A stretch of 64,000 nt of DNA from assembly GCF_000425705.1 (NCBI RefSeq), contig NZ_AUDY01000008.1:248001-312000 (forward strand). Reading direction: 5' to 3'. The notes beneath the pieces were generated by a model that saw only the letters and a program-made list of their open reading frames with translations, did no database searches and had not been told where the DNA came from. A program made the translations under genes and the position numbers. Position 1 is the stretch's first letter. Every line of letters begins with the position of its first letter. The DNA comes from Halobacillus kuroshimensis DSM 18393 (GTDB lineage: Bacteria > Bacillota > Bacilli > Bacillales > Halobacillaceae). This document shows, piece after piece, positions 7,741 through 15,848 of this stretch.

Positions 7741-7773
7741 TTGTAAACCAGTTTGCATACAATGGTTGTACAA
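7741..7773. promoter_or_regulatory. Inverted repeat upstream of the YeeE gene
   Basis: TTGTAAACCA (7741-7750) and TGGTTGTACAA (7763-7773) are nearly perfect inverted repeats around a 12-base centre, about 70 bases upstream of the YeeE start. The arrangement suggests an operator. No regulator can be named from the sequence. The remainder of 7774-8072 contains no supported gene. Confidence 0.4.
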
Positions 7774-8072
7774 AGAGAACACAGATCAGTCTTTACGGAG
7801 ATTTAACACTATATGGCAGATACAAGTGGTACACTCAAAGTGTGGACAGGAAGATTGAATACAATTATTGGAGGGATGTCTTATACCTGTCGTTCGCTCA
7901 TATGTCACTCGCTGGTTTTTCTTTGTTTGTATAAACTCAAACCGAAGAACTTCTTGGCGTACATCAGGCGCACCTCCCCCTACATAAGATATAATGGAAA
8001 GCGGCGCGTACGCGTGGCTTTTTTTGCTTGATCTGCATAATTTTCATGCAGGAAAGGGAATTCTACGATTAG

Positions 8073-8101
8073 CAGACAAAAAAGCCGGGTAAGGGTACAA
8101 T
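8073..8101 (+). promoter_or_regulatory. Sigma-A-like promoter
   Basis: CAGACA (8073-8078, 4/6) and TACAAT (8096-8101, 5/6) with a 17-base spacer, 30 bases before the start codon of the small gene at 8132. Confidence 0.45.
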
Positions 8102-8131
8102 AATACGTCTACGTAGGAAGGAATGATTGGA

Positions 8132-8368
8132 ATGCCGAAAAAGAAGGAATGGCACGTTATATTCCTCCTCGACAGCAAGCGGGTCGTCACCCATGATCTT
8201 GAATTGAGTGAGGAAATGGACGAAAAAGAAACCTCCGAATTTATCGTCAAACAGCTGGACCGTGGCACTTGGTGGTTCCTTGAGGATGGTGTAGCACTTC
8301 ACACAAGCGGAGTGGAAAGCTTCTACCTTGACCGCTGTGCCCGACGCACACGTTTCAGCAGAGATTGA
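8132..8368 (+). CDS. Small hypothetical protein
   Basis: A 78-residue charged, soluble protein (KKKEWHVIFLLDS at the start; Cys-containing DRCARRTRF end). No family recognised. ATG 8132 is preferred because the AGGAAGG site lies 9 bases upstream; ATG 8123 directly abuts that site. It has its own promoter-like element upstream and a strong terminator downstream at 8418-8446, so it is a monocistronic unit convergent with the acetyltransferase gene. Confidence 0.6.
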   Translation: MPKKKEWHVIFLLDSKRVVTHDLELSEEMDEKETSEFIVKQLDRGTWWFLEDGVALHTSGVESFYLDRCARRTRFSRD

Positions 8369-8412
8369 CGCCCACCTTTCTAACTTATGGGGAAGGATTG
8401 GGAAGTATGATA

Positions 8413-8446
8413 AAAAGGACCGGATGATATTCATCCGGTCTTTTTT
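8413..8446. terminator. Bidirectional intrinsic terminator
   Basis: GACCGGATGA (8418-8427) and TCATCCGGTC (8431-8440) are perfect arms, preceded by five A and followed by six T residues. It lies between two converging genes and can serve both. Confidence 0.9.
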
Positions 8447-8967
8447 CATGTCTCCAGAAATGGCTGGGAGTAATGGACTGTGCCGTTAATGCCTTTCAGG
8501 GCGCCGGGCTGCAGTTCAAGAGCCATGAAATACTCTCCCGGTACTTCAAAAGGCGCTTCAATACCCCAGTGGGAGGCGGGGTGGAAACCGAATTTAGGAT
8601 AGTAATCCGGGTGACCGAGTACGATGACGGAAGAAAAGCCGAGCGCACCTGTTTTTTCCAGGCCGTGTTGAATGAGCTTTGACCCGATACCCTGCCGCTG
8701 CCTTTCCGGGGCGACGGATACCGGCGCAAGGGCGAGGGATACGTCTTCTCCAATCGTGATTTTGGTGAGCAGGAGATGGCCGATGATTTCACCGTCATCA
8801 ACGGCTGTCAAGGACAGTTCAGGAATAAAAGCTTCAGTGGTGCGCAGTCTTTCGACCAGCAGGTGCTCGGTCTGATCGCTGTGCTCTTCCAGCGCAAATG
8901 CGCGTTGAATAAGCTTTCCGACGGACGTTACGTCAGACGGCTGTTCCTGTTGAATACGTACAGGCAT
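8446..8967 (-). CDS. GNAT family N-acetyltransferase
   Basis: A 173-residue single-domain acetyltransferase of the YhbS-like GNAT group. The acetyl-CoA binding motif A reads PERQRQGIGSKLI near residue 90, followed by VIVLGHPDYYPKFGF, which is typical of this group. The substrate is unknown. ATG 8967 is preferred over the longer frame because GAAGGGAG lies upstream at a usable distance. That site lies within the descending arm of a terminator-like hairpin (8974-9002). Confidence 0.85.
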   Translation of the reverse strand: MPVRIQQEQPSDVTSVGKLIQRAFALEEHSDQTEHLLVERLRTTEAFIPELSLTAVDDGEIIGHLLLTKITIGEDVSLALAPVSVAPERQRQGIGSKLIQHGLEKTGALGFSSVIVLGHPDYYPKFGFHPASHWGIEAPFEVPGEYFMALELQPGALKGINGTVHYSQPFLET

Positions 8968-8973
8968 AAAAAA

Positions 8974-9002
8974 ACTCCCTTCATTATCTATAAGGGAGTT
9001 TC
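8974..9002 (-). terminator. Terminator whose arm carries the next gene's ribosome binding site
   Basis: On the minus strand AACTCCCTT and AAGGGAGTT are perfect arms with a 10-base loop, and the T-run continues to TTTTATG, the acetyltransferase start. The hairpin follows the 3D-domain gene stop (9029) and would end its transcript. The AAGGGAG of the second arm is the only Shine-Dalgarno candidate for the acetyltransferase. Confidence 0.65.
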
Positions 9003-9028
9003 TCACAATCGGCGCATTCATAAAAGGA

Positions 9029-9529
9029 TTATTCCAGAATTTCTACTTCGATCTGACGTCGGCCGTAATCAAAGGCATCCCTTTCCTCTGCCATAAATAA
9101 GTCAATCCGGTGACCTTCGATGTCTCCGCCGATGTCTCCGGCTGTGGCTGTTCCGTAGCCGGGAACCCGGACTGTTGAGCCGAGCGGGATGACGGAAGGA
9201 TCGACGGCTATGACTTTCTGATCGGGATTGGCGCGCAGGTCGATGCCCGTGTAGGTCGTTCCGCTGCAGCCTTCACAGAAAGCGGTATAGGCTGTCGCTT
9301 CAACGGCTACCGTACGCTTCACATCTTCCTTTTTGTCTTGGGACGCAAAGGAGGCCTTTTCATCTTCTTTATCTTCAAAGCGGGTGTGTTGGTCTTCTTT
9401 TTCATCAAGGGTGGTTACTTTTTTATCAACAGGCTGGGCCGTCTTATCGGTTTCCTCAGCACTTGAAATATGGTCGATTCCGGAAAACAGGGTAAGTATG
9501 ACAGCAAAGGATAGGAAAAATTTCATCAT
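9029..9529 (-). CDS. 3D-domain secreted protein (YocH/YuiC-like)
   Basis: A 166-residue exported protein: signal peptide (about residues 1-22), a charged Glu/Lys/Asp linker, then a C-terminal 3D domain of about 85 residues with its three aspartate motifs DPSVIPLG, AGDIGGDI and RIDLF. The 3D domain has the double-psi barrel fold of MltA-type lytic transglycosylases, so the protein probably acts on peptidoglycan. It lacks LysM or SH3 wall-binding repeats. The start is the first of two ATGs at 9529, with GAGGTGG 7 bases upstream. A WalR-like box lies upstream at 9603-9619. Confidence 0.85.
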   Translation of the reverse strand: MMKFFLSFAVILTLFSGIDHISSAEETDKTAQPVDKKVTTLDEKEDQHTRFEDKEDEKASFASQDKKEDVKRTVAVEATAYTAFCEGCSGTTYTGIDLRANPDQKVIAVDPSVIPLGSTVRVPGYGTATAGDIGGDIEGHRIDLFMAEERDAFDYGRRQIEVEILE

Positions 9530-9602
9530 GTCATCCACCTCTTTCGCATTAGATCTGAGAGCAGTATAACAGGCATGTCTGTGGATAAACAAATACAAAA
9601 TA

Positions 9603-9619
9603 CCTACAGAATGATTACA
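9603..9619 (-). promoter_or_regulatory. Possible WalR box
   Basis: On the minus strand TGTAAT-N5-TGTAGG matches the WalR (YycF) direct repeat TGTWAH-N5-TGTWAH at 10 of 12 positions. B. subtilis yocH, which also encodes a 3D domain, belongs to the WalR regulon. The second half-site is imperfect. Confidence 0.35.
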
Positions 9620-9738
9620 TTTCTATGACATTCGACGGGCGCCGATTTGCTTTTGGGAGACGGGACCGGGACGCAGGGAGCATTCGTGAAAAAAACGAAA
9701 AAAGGGACGATAGACGTTTACGAATCTATCAATGGTCA

Positions 9739-9747
9739 TGCTATAAT
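9739..9747 (+). promoter_or_regulatory. Extended -10 promoter
   Basis: TGCTATAAT with TATAAT at 9742-9747, 62 bases before the start codon at 9809. The -35 region is weak. Confidence 0.55.
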
Positions 9748-9808
9748 AGTTGAGGATTATGTACGATTCTGGATCACAAGAAAGCTGTGAAAAAAGGAGG
9801 ACCAGACC

Positions 9809-10960
9809 ATGATCACATGTCCTCAATGTAACCATGAAAACGCCGAGGGATCGCGTTACTGTTCCCAGTGTGGAGCATCCTTATCGGAAGAATCCCCGGC
9901 TGATGCTGAGCAGAAACGATCGTGGCTGCCCATTCTTACACCTGCGATAGTCCTTGTTGTGGTGGGGGCGGCCCTTTATTTTGTCTATGACCAGGAAGCA
10001 GGTATAAATGAAAATGTAGCCTCATGGAAGACGGAAGCGGAGGAAGCTGCGCTTGCCGGGGATTACCGTGAAGCAGAGAAGCTGCTTACGCGTGCCATCC
10101 AGGAACGTCCGGATGAAGAGGCGCTGCAGGAGGAGCTGAGCCACGTACAGAGTGTGCTCCGTATGGAAAAGGAACTGGAAGAAGTGTCCAAGCTGCTGGA
10201 AGAAGGCAGCCTGTCGAAAGCTGATAAACAGCTGTCTGAAGTCCAAACGGCATTACGACAGGAAAACGGCCGGCTCTATCAGACGCTCGTTCCAACAGTG
10301 AATGAGATGGATTCCAGATTTACTCTACAGGAAGTGAATGAGGAACTATCCAAAATTACAGATGTGGATGAACTGGCTGCCAAGCTGAATACCCTTTCTG
10401 ATTTGAATTTGGAAGAAGCTGCTAAGGTGCGGGAAAAGATATATGAGAAAATCGTCAACCGTTCCACGAAAACGGCAGAGGCAGCGGCTGAGAACAAACG
10501 ATACACCGAAGCCATCGCTCTGATTGATGAAGGGCTTCAGTACGTCTCGAACGATGAAAAGCTGATCCAGCTGAAAGAACGGGTGCAGCAGGAGAAGCAG
10601 GCGTTTGAACAGGCCGCTCAGGAACGTTTGGAAAGTGCGATGCAGCAGGCCGCCAAGGATGAGCTTCGTAATGAGACCGAGGCCTTGGAAGTAGTGGATA
10701 TCCAAATGGAAAAAGATGAATTCGGTGATTATAAAATCAGTGGCGAATTGAAAAGTCTGGCCACCCAGGTGATCAGCACAGTAAGTGTGAAATATGACAT
10801 TAAGACACAGGACGGAGAAGTCGTCCGTTCAGAATCCGCCAAGGTGTACCCTAACTATTTGAATCCAGGCAGTACAGGCAAGTTTGAGAAAATGTACTAC
10901 AACCTGGAAGAAGGGGAATACATGGTGGAAATGACAGAGCTGGAATGGTTAGTAGAATAG
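9809..10960 (+). CDS. Zinc-ribbon membrane-anchored protein
   Basis: A 383-residue protein. The N-terminus is a zinc ribbon with CPQC and CSQC pairs in the first 23 residues, followed by one transmembrane helix (about residues 42-60). Then comes a long alpha-helical, Glu/Gln-rich region with TPR-like and coiled-coil character (about 65-290), and a C-terminal beta-rich domain that resembles the FxLYD-type extracellular module. The ribbon should face the cytoplasm and the rest the cell surface. AAAGGAGG precedes the start. It lies 12 bases before the HtrA-like protease gene, so the two probably work together at the envelope. Exact role unknown. Confidence 0.8.
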   Translation: MITCPQCNHENAEGSRYCSQCGASLSEESPADAEQKRSWLPILTPAIVLVVVGAALYFVYDQEAGINENVASWKTEAEEAALAGDYREAEKLLTRAIQERPDEEALQEELSHVQSVLRMEKELEEVSKLLEEGSLSKADKQLSEVQTALRQENGRLYQTLVPTVNEMDSRFTLQEVNEELSKITDVDELAAKLNTLSDLNLEEAAKVREKIYEKIVNRSTKTAEAAAENKRYTEAIALIDEGLQYVSNDEKLIQLKERVQQEKQAFEQAAQERLESAMQQAAKDELRNETEALEVVDIQMEKDEFGDYKISGELKSLATQVISTVSVKYDIKTQDGEVVRSESAKVYPNYLNPGSTGKFEKMYYNLEEGEYMVEMTELEWLVE

Positions 10961-10972
10961 GAGGATGCGGCA

Positions 10973-12127
10973 ATGAAACGCTCCTGGATGATCAGCCTGA
11001 TCGTCTCTTTACTTATCGTCGGAGGCGGTACGGCGGGCGTTTTCTATATTCTGGACACGGTGCCGGAACAACTCGCGGTGTCGGCTGTGCTAAATCAGCC
11101 TCCTGAAGAAGATGAGAAAAACGCAGAAGTGCCAAAAGAAACACAGGACATTATCTATGAATCTCAAAAGCTTGTCGTCCAGATTGAACTTCCGGACGGC
11201 ACAATCGGCTCCGGCTTTTTATACAATGACAAAGGCGACGTAATTACGAATGCCCACGTTGTCGCCAATGCCGAAGAGGTCTCTGTTATTACGACGGACA
11301 GTAAAAAGATGCCCGGAGATGTGATCGGGGTCAGCCGAGATACGGATGTTGCGGTTGTCCGTGTACCCGGGCTTGAGGGGCGCGATCCGCTCCCGATCCG
11401 GACAGAAGGCTATGCCGAGCTGCTGGACGAAGTACTTGCGCTGGGAAGTCCGCTCGGTCTGCAGAATACGGTGACACGTGGTGAAATCAGCGGCGTGGAC
11501 CGGACGCTGGATATCGAGCCGTTCCATTACGAAAACATGTATCAGATTTCTGCGCCGATTTCCCCGGGAAACAGCGGAGGTCCGCTGCTTGACCGGAATA
11601 CGGGCGAAGTGATCGGAATCAATTCAGCCAAGCTGGATGAGGAAACAATCGGTTTCAGTATCCCGATTGCCGATGTGCTGCCGATGGTTGAGCGCTGGAG
11701 CGAAACGCCGATGGAGTCGCTGCCTGAATTCCCGGAGCTGAATGAACAGGTGCAGTCTCCGGTTACCGGTACAGATGCAGAACAGGCGACGTACATGGTG
11801 CAGTATTTTTATGACAGCATCAACCAAGGCGACTTTGTGACGGCCTATTCCCTGATCAGTTCAAGCTGGCAGGAGAAAACGTCGTTTGAAGAGTTCCGTT
11901 CGGGGTATTACAATACGCTGAGTGTATCCGTCGATAACCTTGTCGCTGATCCGAAGGACGATCAGGTTGTCGTGACCGCCTTCATCACCGCTGAAGAAAC
12001 CGTGGATGGAGAGGTCAAGGTAAAGAAATATAAAGTGGTGTATCCGATTCAGAAGGAAAACCAGTCGGTGAAAATCATGCAGGGATCCGGCGAGGAAATC
12101 AGTAACGAATCCAAAGAGGAAGAATAA
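10973..12127 (+). CDS. HtrA-like S1C serine protease without PDZ domain
   Basis: A 384-residue membrane-anchored trypsin-like protease. It has an N-terminal transmembrane segment (about 5-27) and a protease domain with the complete triad: His95 in TNAHVV, Asp125 in TDVAVV and Ser201 in PGNSGGP. In place of the PDZ domain of HtrA/DegP there is a C-terminal NTF2-like domain (about 260-365; YFYDSINQGDF) and an acidic tail. It should degrade misfolded or regulatory proteins outside the membrane. It is in an operon with the preceding zinc-ribbon protein, which may supply substrate or a signal. Confidence 0.88.
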   Translation: MKRSWMISLIVSLLIVGGGTAGVFYILDTVPEQLAVSAVLNQPPEEDEKNAEVPKETQDIIYESQKLVVQIELPDGTIGSGFLYNDKGDVITNAHVVANAEEVSVITTDSKKMPGDVIGVSRDTDVAVVRVPGLEGRDPLPIRTEGYAELLDEVLALGSPLGLQNTVTRGEISGVDRTLDIEPFHYENMYQISAPISPGNSGGPLLDRNTGEVIGINSAKLDEETIGFSIPIADVLPMVERWSETPMESLPEFPELNEQVQSPVTGTDAEQATYMVQYFYDSINQGDFVTAYSLISSSWQEKTSFEEFRSGYYNTLSVSVDNLVADPKDDQVVVTAFITAEETVDGEVKVKKYKVVYPIQKENQSVKIMQGSGEEISNESKEEE

Positions 12128-12132
12128 CGACG

Positions 12133-12167
12133 AAACCACCGCTCATGATGAGAGCGGTGGTTTCTTT
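12133..12167. terminator. Intrinsic terminator between converging genes
   Basis: Twelve-base perfect arms AAACCACCGCTC (12133-12144) and GAGCGGTGGTTT (12152-12163), then CTTTA. It lies between the protease gene and the convergent amine oxidase gene. Confidence 0.88.
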
Positions 12168-13632
12168 ATCGGGTATGGATTTCTACAGCGCCCCGGATGC
12201 CTGATTCAATGGCCCCTTCAATCCATCCGTGATAGGAGGATGTATGTTCGCCTGCGAAGTGGATGCGGCCTTCCGGCAGAGGGATGATGTCTTCCAAATC
12301 CCGGCTCTGTCCCGGAGTGAAAAGGGTGAAACAGCCGGCAGAGTAAGGGTTTCGACTCCAATTGTAGACGATGCTGGTCATGTACGTATCATAGACAACC
12401 CGTCCGTACACCTTGGCGAGGTCGCTCATCACTTCCTCTACGGCCTGTTTTTTACTCAGGCTGTTGAATAACAGCGCATTCTGTCCCCAAGTGTAGCTGG
12501 CAAGAAGAATACCCGGCCCTGGTTTTCCACCGTCATGGCTCGGCTGGTAAATGAAGCGGGAGGGATAATCGGTAACGATGTTCCCGACCGGGTATTGCTC
12601 CCAGAATTTATAAGAAAATTCTATGCCTATTTTCACCGCTGGAACATTGATGATTTCGTGGATGGCCGCCCATTTTTTTATGGAAATCGTGTCATACGGA
12701 CGGACTTCGATCCATTGGAAAGTCGTAAAAGGTATGGTCGTCAGGACATAATCTCCGGTCCAGGTCGAATAGCCTCCGGTTTTCTCATTTTTTGACACGA
12801 CCTGCACGCCGTCTTTGTAATGATTGATTGCAACGGCCCGTTCGCAGAAGTGGATGGAGGAGGAGAGGTCCGGGTAAAAGGCCCATGGCAGCCGGTCATT
12901 CCCGCCTATGATTTCCCTGAACTTCGTATCCCCTTGGAAAATCGGAAACGTGATGTCGGTGAGGATATTCAGAAATGCGAATTCGGGGAAGCCTTCGATT
13001 CCAAGCAGGACCTTGATTTTCCTCACAGCATTTAAGGACATGGAAGGTCCGTAGGGGTTGTTCCGTAAATATTCACTCATGGAAAGGTCCGAATAGCGGT
13101 CTCTGAGGTGTTCCTTTTCAGCATCACTGCTGTTGTTATACACATCGAGGAACGGCTGGACGGCCGACAGAAACAGTTCTTTGGCTGTTTTGCCCTCCTC
13201 CTCCGCATCTACAGGAAAATCGAGAATGGCGGGGTTTTGTTCATAAATGCGGTGGTACACTTTTTTTCCATTAATCAATAAGAGATCATCTTTCCGCGTG
13301 TTTTGAAAAGGATTGGTTTCCAGTCCGAATTTGTCGACATACGCATAAACGAGCTTATGATTGGTCGGTATCCGCATCGCCCCGACATCGAGGTAATTGC
13401 CATTCGTGAACGGGGCGCGGACCGTATAGACTCTTCCGCCCAGCCGGCTGTCAGCTTCAAGGATGGTCACCTTATGACCGGCATTGTTTAATAAACTCCC
13501 TGCCACCAGTCCTGCCATGCCGGCACCGATAATAATCACCCGCTTCTTTTGAGCAGATGATGTGAGACCATTATGAATGATACGGAGAAAATCATCTGGA
13601 TATGTAAAGCCCTCGGATTGATAATTCGTCAT
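12166..13632 (-). CDS. Flavin monoamine / L-amino-acid oxidase family protein
   Basis: A 488-residue FAD-dependent amine oxidase. The Rossmann dinucleotide motif IIGAGMAGLVAG is near residue 36, followed by the GGRV motif about 30 residues later. The C-terminal FAD signature FAGEHTSSYHGWIEGAIESG is complete. Such enzymes oxidise amines or L-amino acids to imino compounds with release of hydrogen peroxide. There is no signal peptide, so it is cytoplasmic. ATG 13632 has AAAGGGGG 9 bases upstream; an in-frame GTG at 13641 overlaps that site. It is monocistronic and divergent from the SIMPL gene. The substrate is not determined. Confidence 0.87.
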   Translation of the reverse strand: MTNYQSEGFTYPDDFLRIIHNGLTSSAQKKRVIIIGAGMAGLVAGSLLNNAGHKVTILEADSRLGGRVYTVRAPFTNGNYLDVGAMRIPTNHKLVYAYVDKFGLETNPFQNTRKDDLLLINGKKVYHRIYEQNPAILDFPVDAEEEGKTAKELFLSAVQPFLDVYNNSSDAEKEHLRDRYSDLSMSEYLRNNPYGPSMSLNAVRKIKVLLGIEGFPEFAFLNILTDITFPIFQGDTKFREIIGGNDRLPWAFYPDLSSSIHFCERAVAINHYKDGVQVVSKNEKTGGYSTWTGDYVLTTIPFTTFQWIEVRPYDTISIKKWAAIHEIINVPAVKIGIEFSYKFWEQYPVGNIVTDYPSRFIYQPSHDGGKPGPGILLASYTWGQNALLFNSLSKKQAVEEVMSDLAKVYGRVVYDTYMTSIVYNWSRNPYSAGCFTLFTPGQSRDLEDIIPLPEGRIHFAGEHTSSYHGWIEGAIESGIRGAVEIHTR

Positions 13633-13754
13633 GGAAAACACCCCCTTTTATGGCTATTCAGTCCAAGGGATGAACAGTACCGTTCTATGGATGTATCTTC
13701 CAACCTGCATATTCATGGCGGACGGTACATGAATTAATAAAGGGGGGATGGTCA

Positions 13755-14408
13755 ATGTATCAAACATTCCGACAGGACGGATCTGACAGGCAGATCCGTG
13801 TCCAGGGATCAGGAAGTGTTAAGGTGAAGCCGGATACAGCTGTTGTTCAGCTCGGTGTTGTGACGGAAGGGGCCGATCTCACTACGGTTCAGGATGAAAA
13901 TGCAGCGGTCACCAGTATGGTGAAGAATCAGCTGATGGCTGCAGGTGTGGAAGAGACGGACATTCAAACATCCGATTATTCCGTGTTCCCGCAGTACGAT
14001 TATGTGGATGGGAAACAGGTGTTCCGCGGATATCAGGTTTCCCATCTGCTGACCGTGACCGTAAATGATATTGAACAGACAGGCGCAGTCATTGATGCAT
14101 CCGTCCAAAGTGGTGCCAACCGGGTGACGAACATCGAGTTTACGGTGAGTCAGTCCTATTACTATTATCAAAAGGCCCTTCAAATCGCCCTCGGGCAGGC
14201 TCTTGCCACTGCACAGACGATCGCGAATACGATGAATGTGAGACTCGAACAGAAGCCGGTCCGCGTTGTAGAGGAAAAGAGTCCGGACGTTTCACCTCTA
14301 CAGCCTTATGCTAAAACACAGATGCTCAGTGAGAGCGCTGTGCCGATCGAGCCGGGGATGATGGAGATTACAGCCCGGGTGGATGTCTGGTTTCCGTTTT
14401 ATCCTTAA
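13755..14408 (+). CDS. SIMPL (DUF541) domain protein
   Basis: A 217-residue protein that is entirely a SIMPL domain: N-terminal IRVQGSGSVKVKPDTA, the central FRGYQVSHLLTVTV strand and the ANRVTNIEFTVS segment, ending with ITARVDVWF. Relatives such as BP26 form channel-like oligomers, usually outside the cell, but no signal peptide is visible here. AAAGGGGGG precedes ATG 13755. Role unknown, often linked with oxidative stress. It is monocistronic with its own terminator. Confidence 0.85.
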   Translation: MYQTFRQDGSDRQIRVQGSGSVKVKPDTAVVQLGVVTEGADLTTVQDENAAVTSMVKNQLMAAGVEETDIQTSDYSVFPQYDYVDGKQVFRGYQVSHLLTVTVNDIEQTGAVIDASVQSGANRVTNIEFTVSQSYYYYQKALQIALGQALATAQTIANTMNVRLEQKPVRVVEEKSPDVSPLQPYAKTQMLSESAVPIEPGMMEITARVDVWFPFYP

Positions 14409-14437
14409 AACACAGGGGTTGTTCCTGTGTTTTTTTT
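14407..14437 (+). terminator. Intrinsic terminator of the SIMPL gene
   Basis: AAAACACAGG (14407-14416) pairs with CCTGTGTTTT (14424-14433), followed by more T residues. Confidence 0.88.
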
Positions 14438-14533
14438 ATATGGAGATAAAGGTCTCGGTTTAAAATGTTGTGCCGAGGAAAAACATCCATTACAATGAGC
14501 AGTAAATGATGTTCGTAGTTAAGGAGAGGTCAC

Positions 14534-15334
14534 ATGGAAAACTTACTGCTCGCTTTCGGGCTTACCTTGTTTGCAGGGCTTGCCACCGGAGTAGGAAGCA
14601 TACTTGCATTTTTTACATCGACAACGAATACACGGTTTTTATCCCTGTCGCTCGGTTTTTCGGCTGGAGTGATGATTTACGTATCCATGATCGAAATTTT
14701 CTTCAAGGCTCAGGATTCGCTTGTAAGTGCGCTCGGAAATGAGATGGGCCAGTGGATTACAGTGGTGTCCTTTTTCGGAGGTATGCTGCTTATTGCCCTC
14801 ATCGATAAAGTGATTCCGAAAGCCGGCAATCCTCACGAAGTGAAAAAGGTGGAGGACATGACACAGGACAAGCAGAAGGACCGCGACCTTTTGAAGATGG
14901 GAACGTTCACAGCCCTCGCCATCGCGATCCACAACTTTCCAGAAGGGATTGCCACCTTTACCGCAGCGTTGAACGATCCGGCTCTTGGGATTGCTATTGC
15001 CACGGCGATTGCCATTCATAATATCCCGGAGGGAATTGCGGTTTCTGTACCGATTTATTTTGCCACAGGAGATAAGAAAAAGGCGTTCAATCTTTCCTTT
15101 TTGAGCGGATTATCCGAGCCGATCGGGGCTATTCTTGCCTATCTTGTGCTCATGCCGTTCTTGAATGATATGGTTTTTGGGATTCTTTTCGCCGGTGTCG
15201 CGGGCATTATGGTCTTTATTTCGCTTGATGAACTGCTTCCGGCCTCCAGAAGGTATGGGGAGCCTCACTTATCCATTTACGGCGTTGTCGCCGGAATGGC
15301 AGTCATGGCGCTGAGCCTGCTGTTGTTTATTTAA
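14534..15334 (+). CDS. zupT: ZIP family metal transporter ZupT
   Basis: A 266-residue membrane protein with eight predicted helices. Helices IV and V carry the metal-binding motifs HNFPEG and HNIPEG, characteristic of ZIP proteins of the ZupT/GufA group, which import zinc and other divalent cations. A hydrophilic loop (about residues 98-120) precedes the first motif, as in family members. AAGGAGAGG precedes ATG 14534. It is a single gene, followed immediately by a composite repeat region. No Zur box is evident. Confidence 0.9.
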   Translation: MENLLLAFGLTLFAGLATGVGSILAFFTSTTNTRFLSLSLGFSAGVMIYVSMIEIFFKAQDSLVSALGNEMGQWITVVSFFGGMLLIALIDKVIPKAGNPHEVKKVEDMTQDKQKDRDLLKMGTFTALAIAIHNFPEGIATFTAALNDPALGIAIATAIAIHNIPEGIAVSVPIYFATGDKKKAFNLSFLSGLSEPIGAILAYLVLMPFLNDMVFGILFAGVAGIMVFISLDELLPASRRYGEPHLSIYGVVAGMAVMALSLLLFI

Positions 15335-15408
15335 TGGCTCTGTTATTTCTTGGTGTTGTTATTTAACATGTGAGCTCCTATCCCCCCTTTCTGTCATGGG
15401 ATTTGTAT

Positions 15409-15530
15409 GAGGCGGCCTTGGGAATGACTCCCTTTCCGTGGGGTACCGTGAGCCTCCTCAGGCTGCGCCTTCCGGGGTCTCACGATGCACCTTCATCCCA
15501 CAGGAGTCTCGCCATTCCCAAGGCCGCCTC
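15409..15530 (-). repeat. 122-bp Bacillaceae palindromic repeat, copy A
   Basis: Eighteen-base perfect terminal arms GAGGCGGCCTTGGGAATG (15409-15426) and its complement (15513-15530). Read on the minus strand, the core contains GAGACTCCTG, GTGAGACCCCGG and GAGGAGGCTCA, the landmarks of a repeat found between genes in many Bacillaceae. It shares core and length with copy B, but its terminal arms are a different sequence. Confidence 0.8.
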
Positions 15531-15586
15531 TTCAAAGAAGGGTAGTTAGAAAGGATATAACCGAAGTCCGTTACACCACTACGAAA

Positions 15587-15708
15587 GGGATGGCAGGGAA
15601 AACAGGTAGACTCCTGCGGGAAAAAGGAACAAGGTGAGACCCCGGAGAACGAAGTTCGAGGAGGCTCATCGTTCCCCGCGGAAAGCGGACGGTTTTCCCT
15701 GCCATCCC
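15587..15708 (+). repeat. 122-bp Bacillaceae palindromic repeat, copy B
   Basis: Seventeen-base perfect terminal arms GGGATGGCAGGGAAAAC (15587-15603) and its complement (15692-15708). The core contains AGACTCCTGCGGG, GTGAGACCCCGG, GAGGAGGCTCA and CCCCGCGGAAAG. It has exactly the same length as copy A, in the opposite orientation. Confidence 0.8.
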
Positions 15709-15806
15709 ATGCTCTGAGTAAACAACGGACCGGACCCCTACCAGACGGAAACGATTTAGTAATCGTTTAAAATATCAACCACAGACTTTAACAGAGCTTA
15801 TTTAAT

Positions 15807-15848
15807 AAAAATCCCCCGGCTGCCTGATGGCGCCCGGGGGATTTTTTA
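15807..15848. terminator. Bidirectional intrinsic terminator
   Basis: AAAAATCCCCCGG (15807-15819) and CCGGGGGATTTTT (15834-15846) form a 13-bp GC-rich stem with A/T tracts on both sides. The stop codon of the minus-strand YgjP-like gene overlaps the right arm. Confidence 0.9.

Larger units (their letters stand above)
15337..15797. repeat. Composite inverted-repeat element (461 bp)
   Basis: GCTCTGTTA (15337-15345) and TAACAGAGC (15789-15797) flank the region, and similarity continues a little inside both ends. Between them lie two 122-bp palindromic units in opposite orientation (15409-15530 and 15587-15708) and a small hairpin AAACGATT/AATCGTTT (about 15749-15768). No open reading frame or transposase is visible. 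It fills the whole 511-bp gap after zupT. Confidence 0.65.

Noticed and set aside
7813-8031. A 72-codon plus-strand open frame
   Set aside because: No ribosome binding site before its ATG and composition unlike its neighbours; treated as non-coding.
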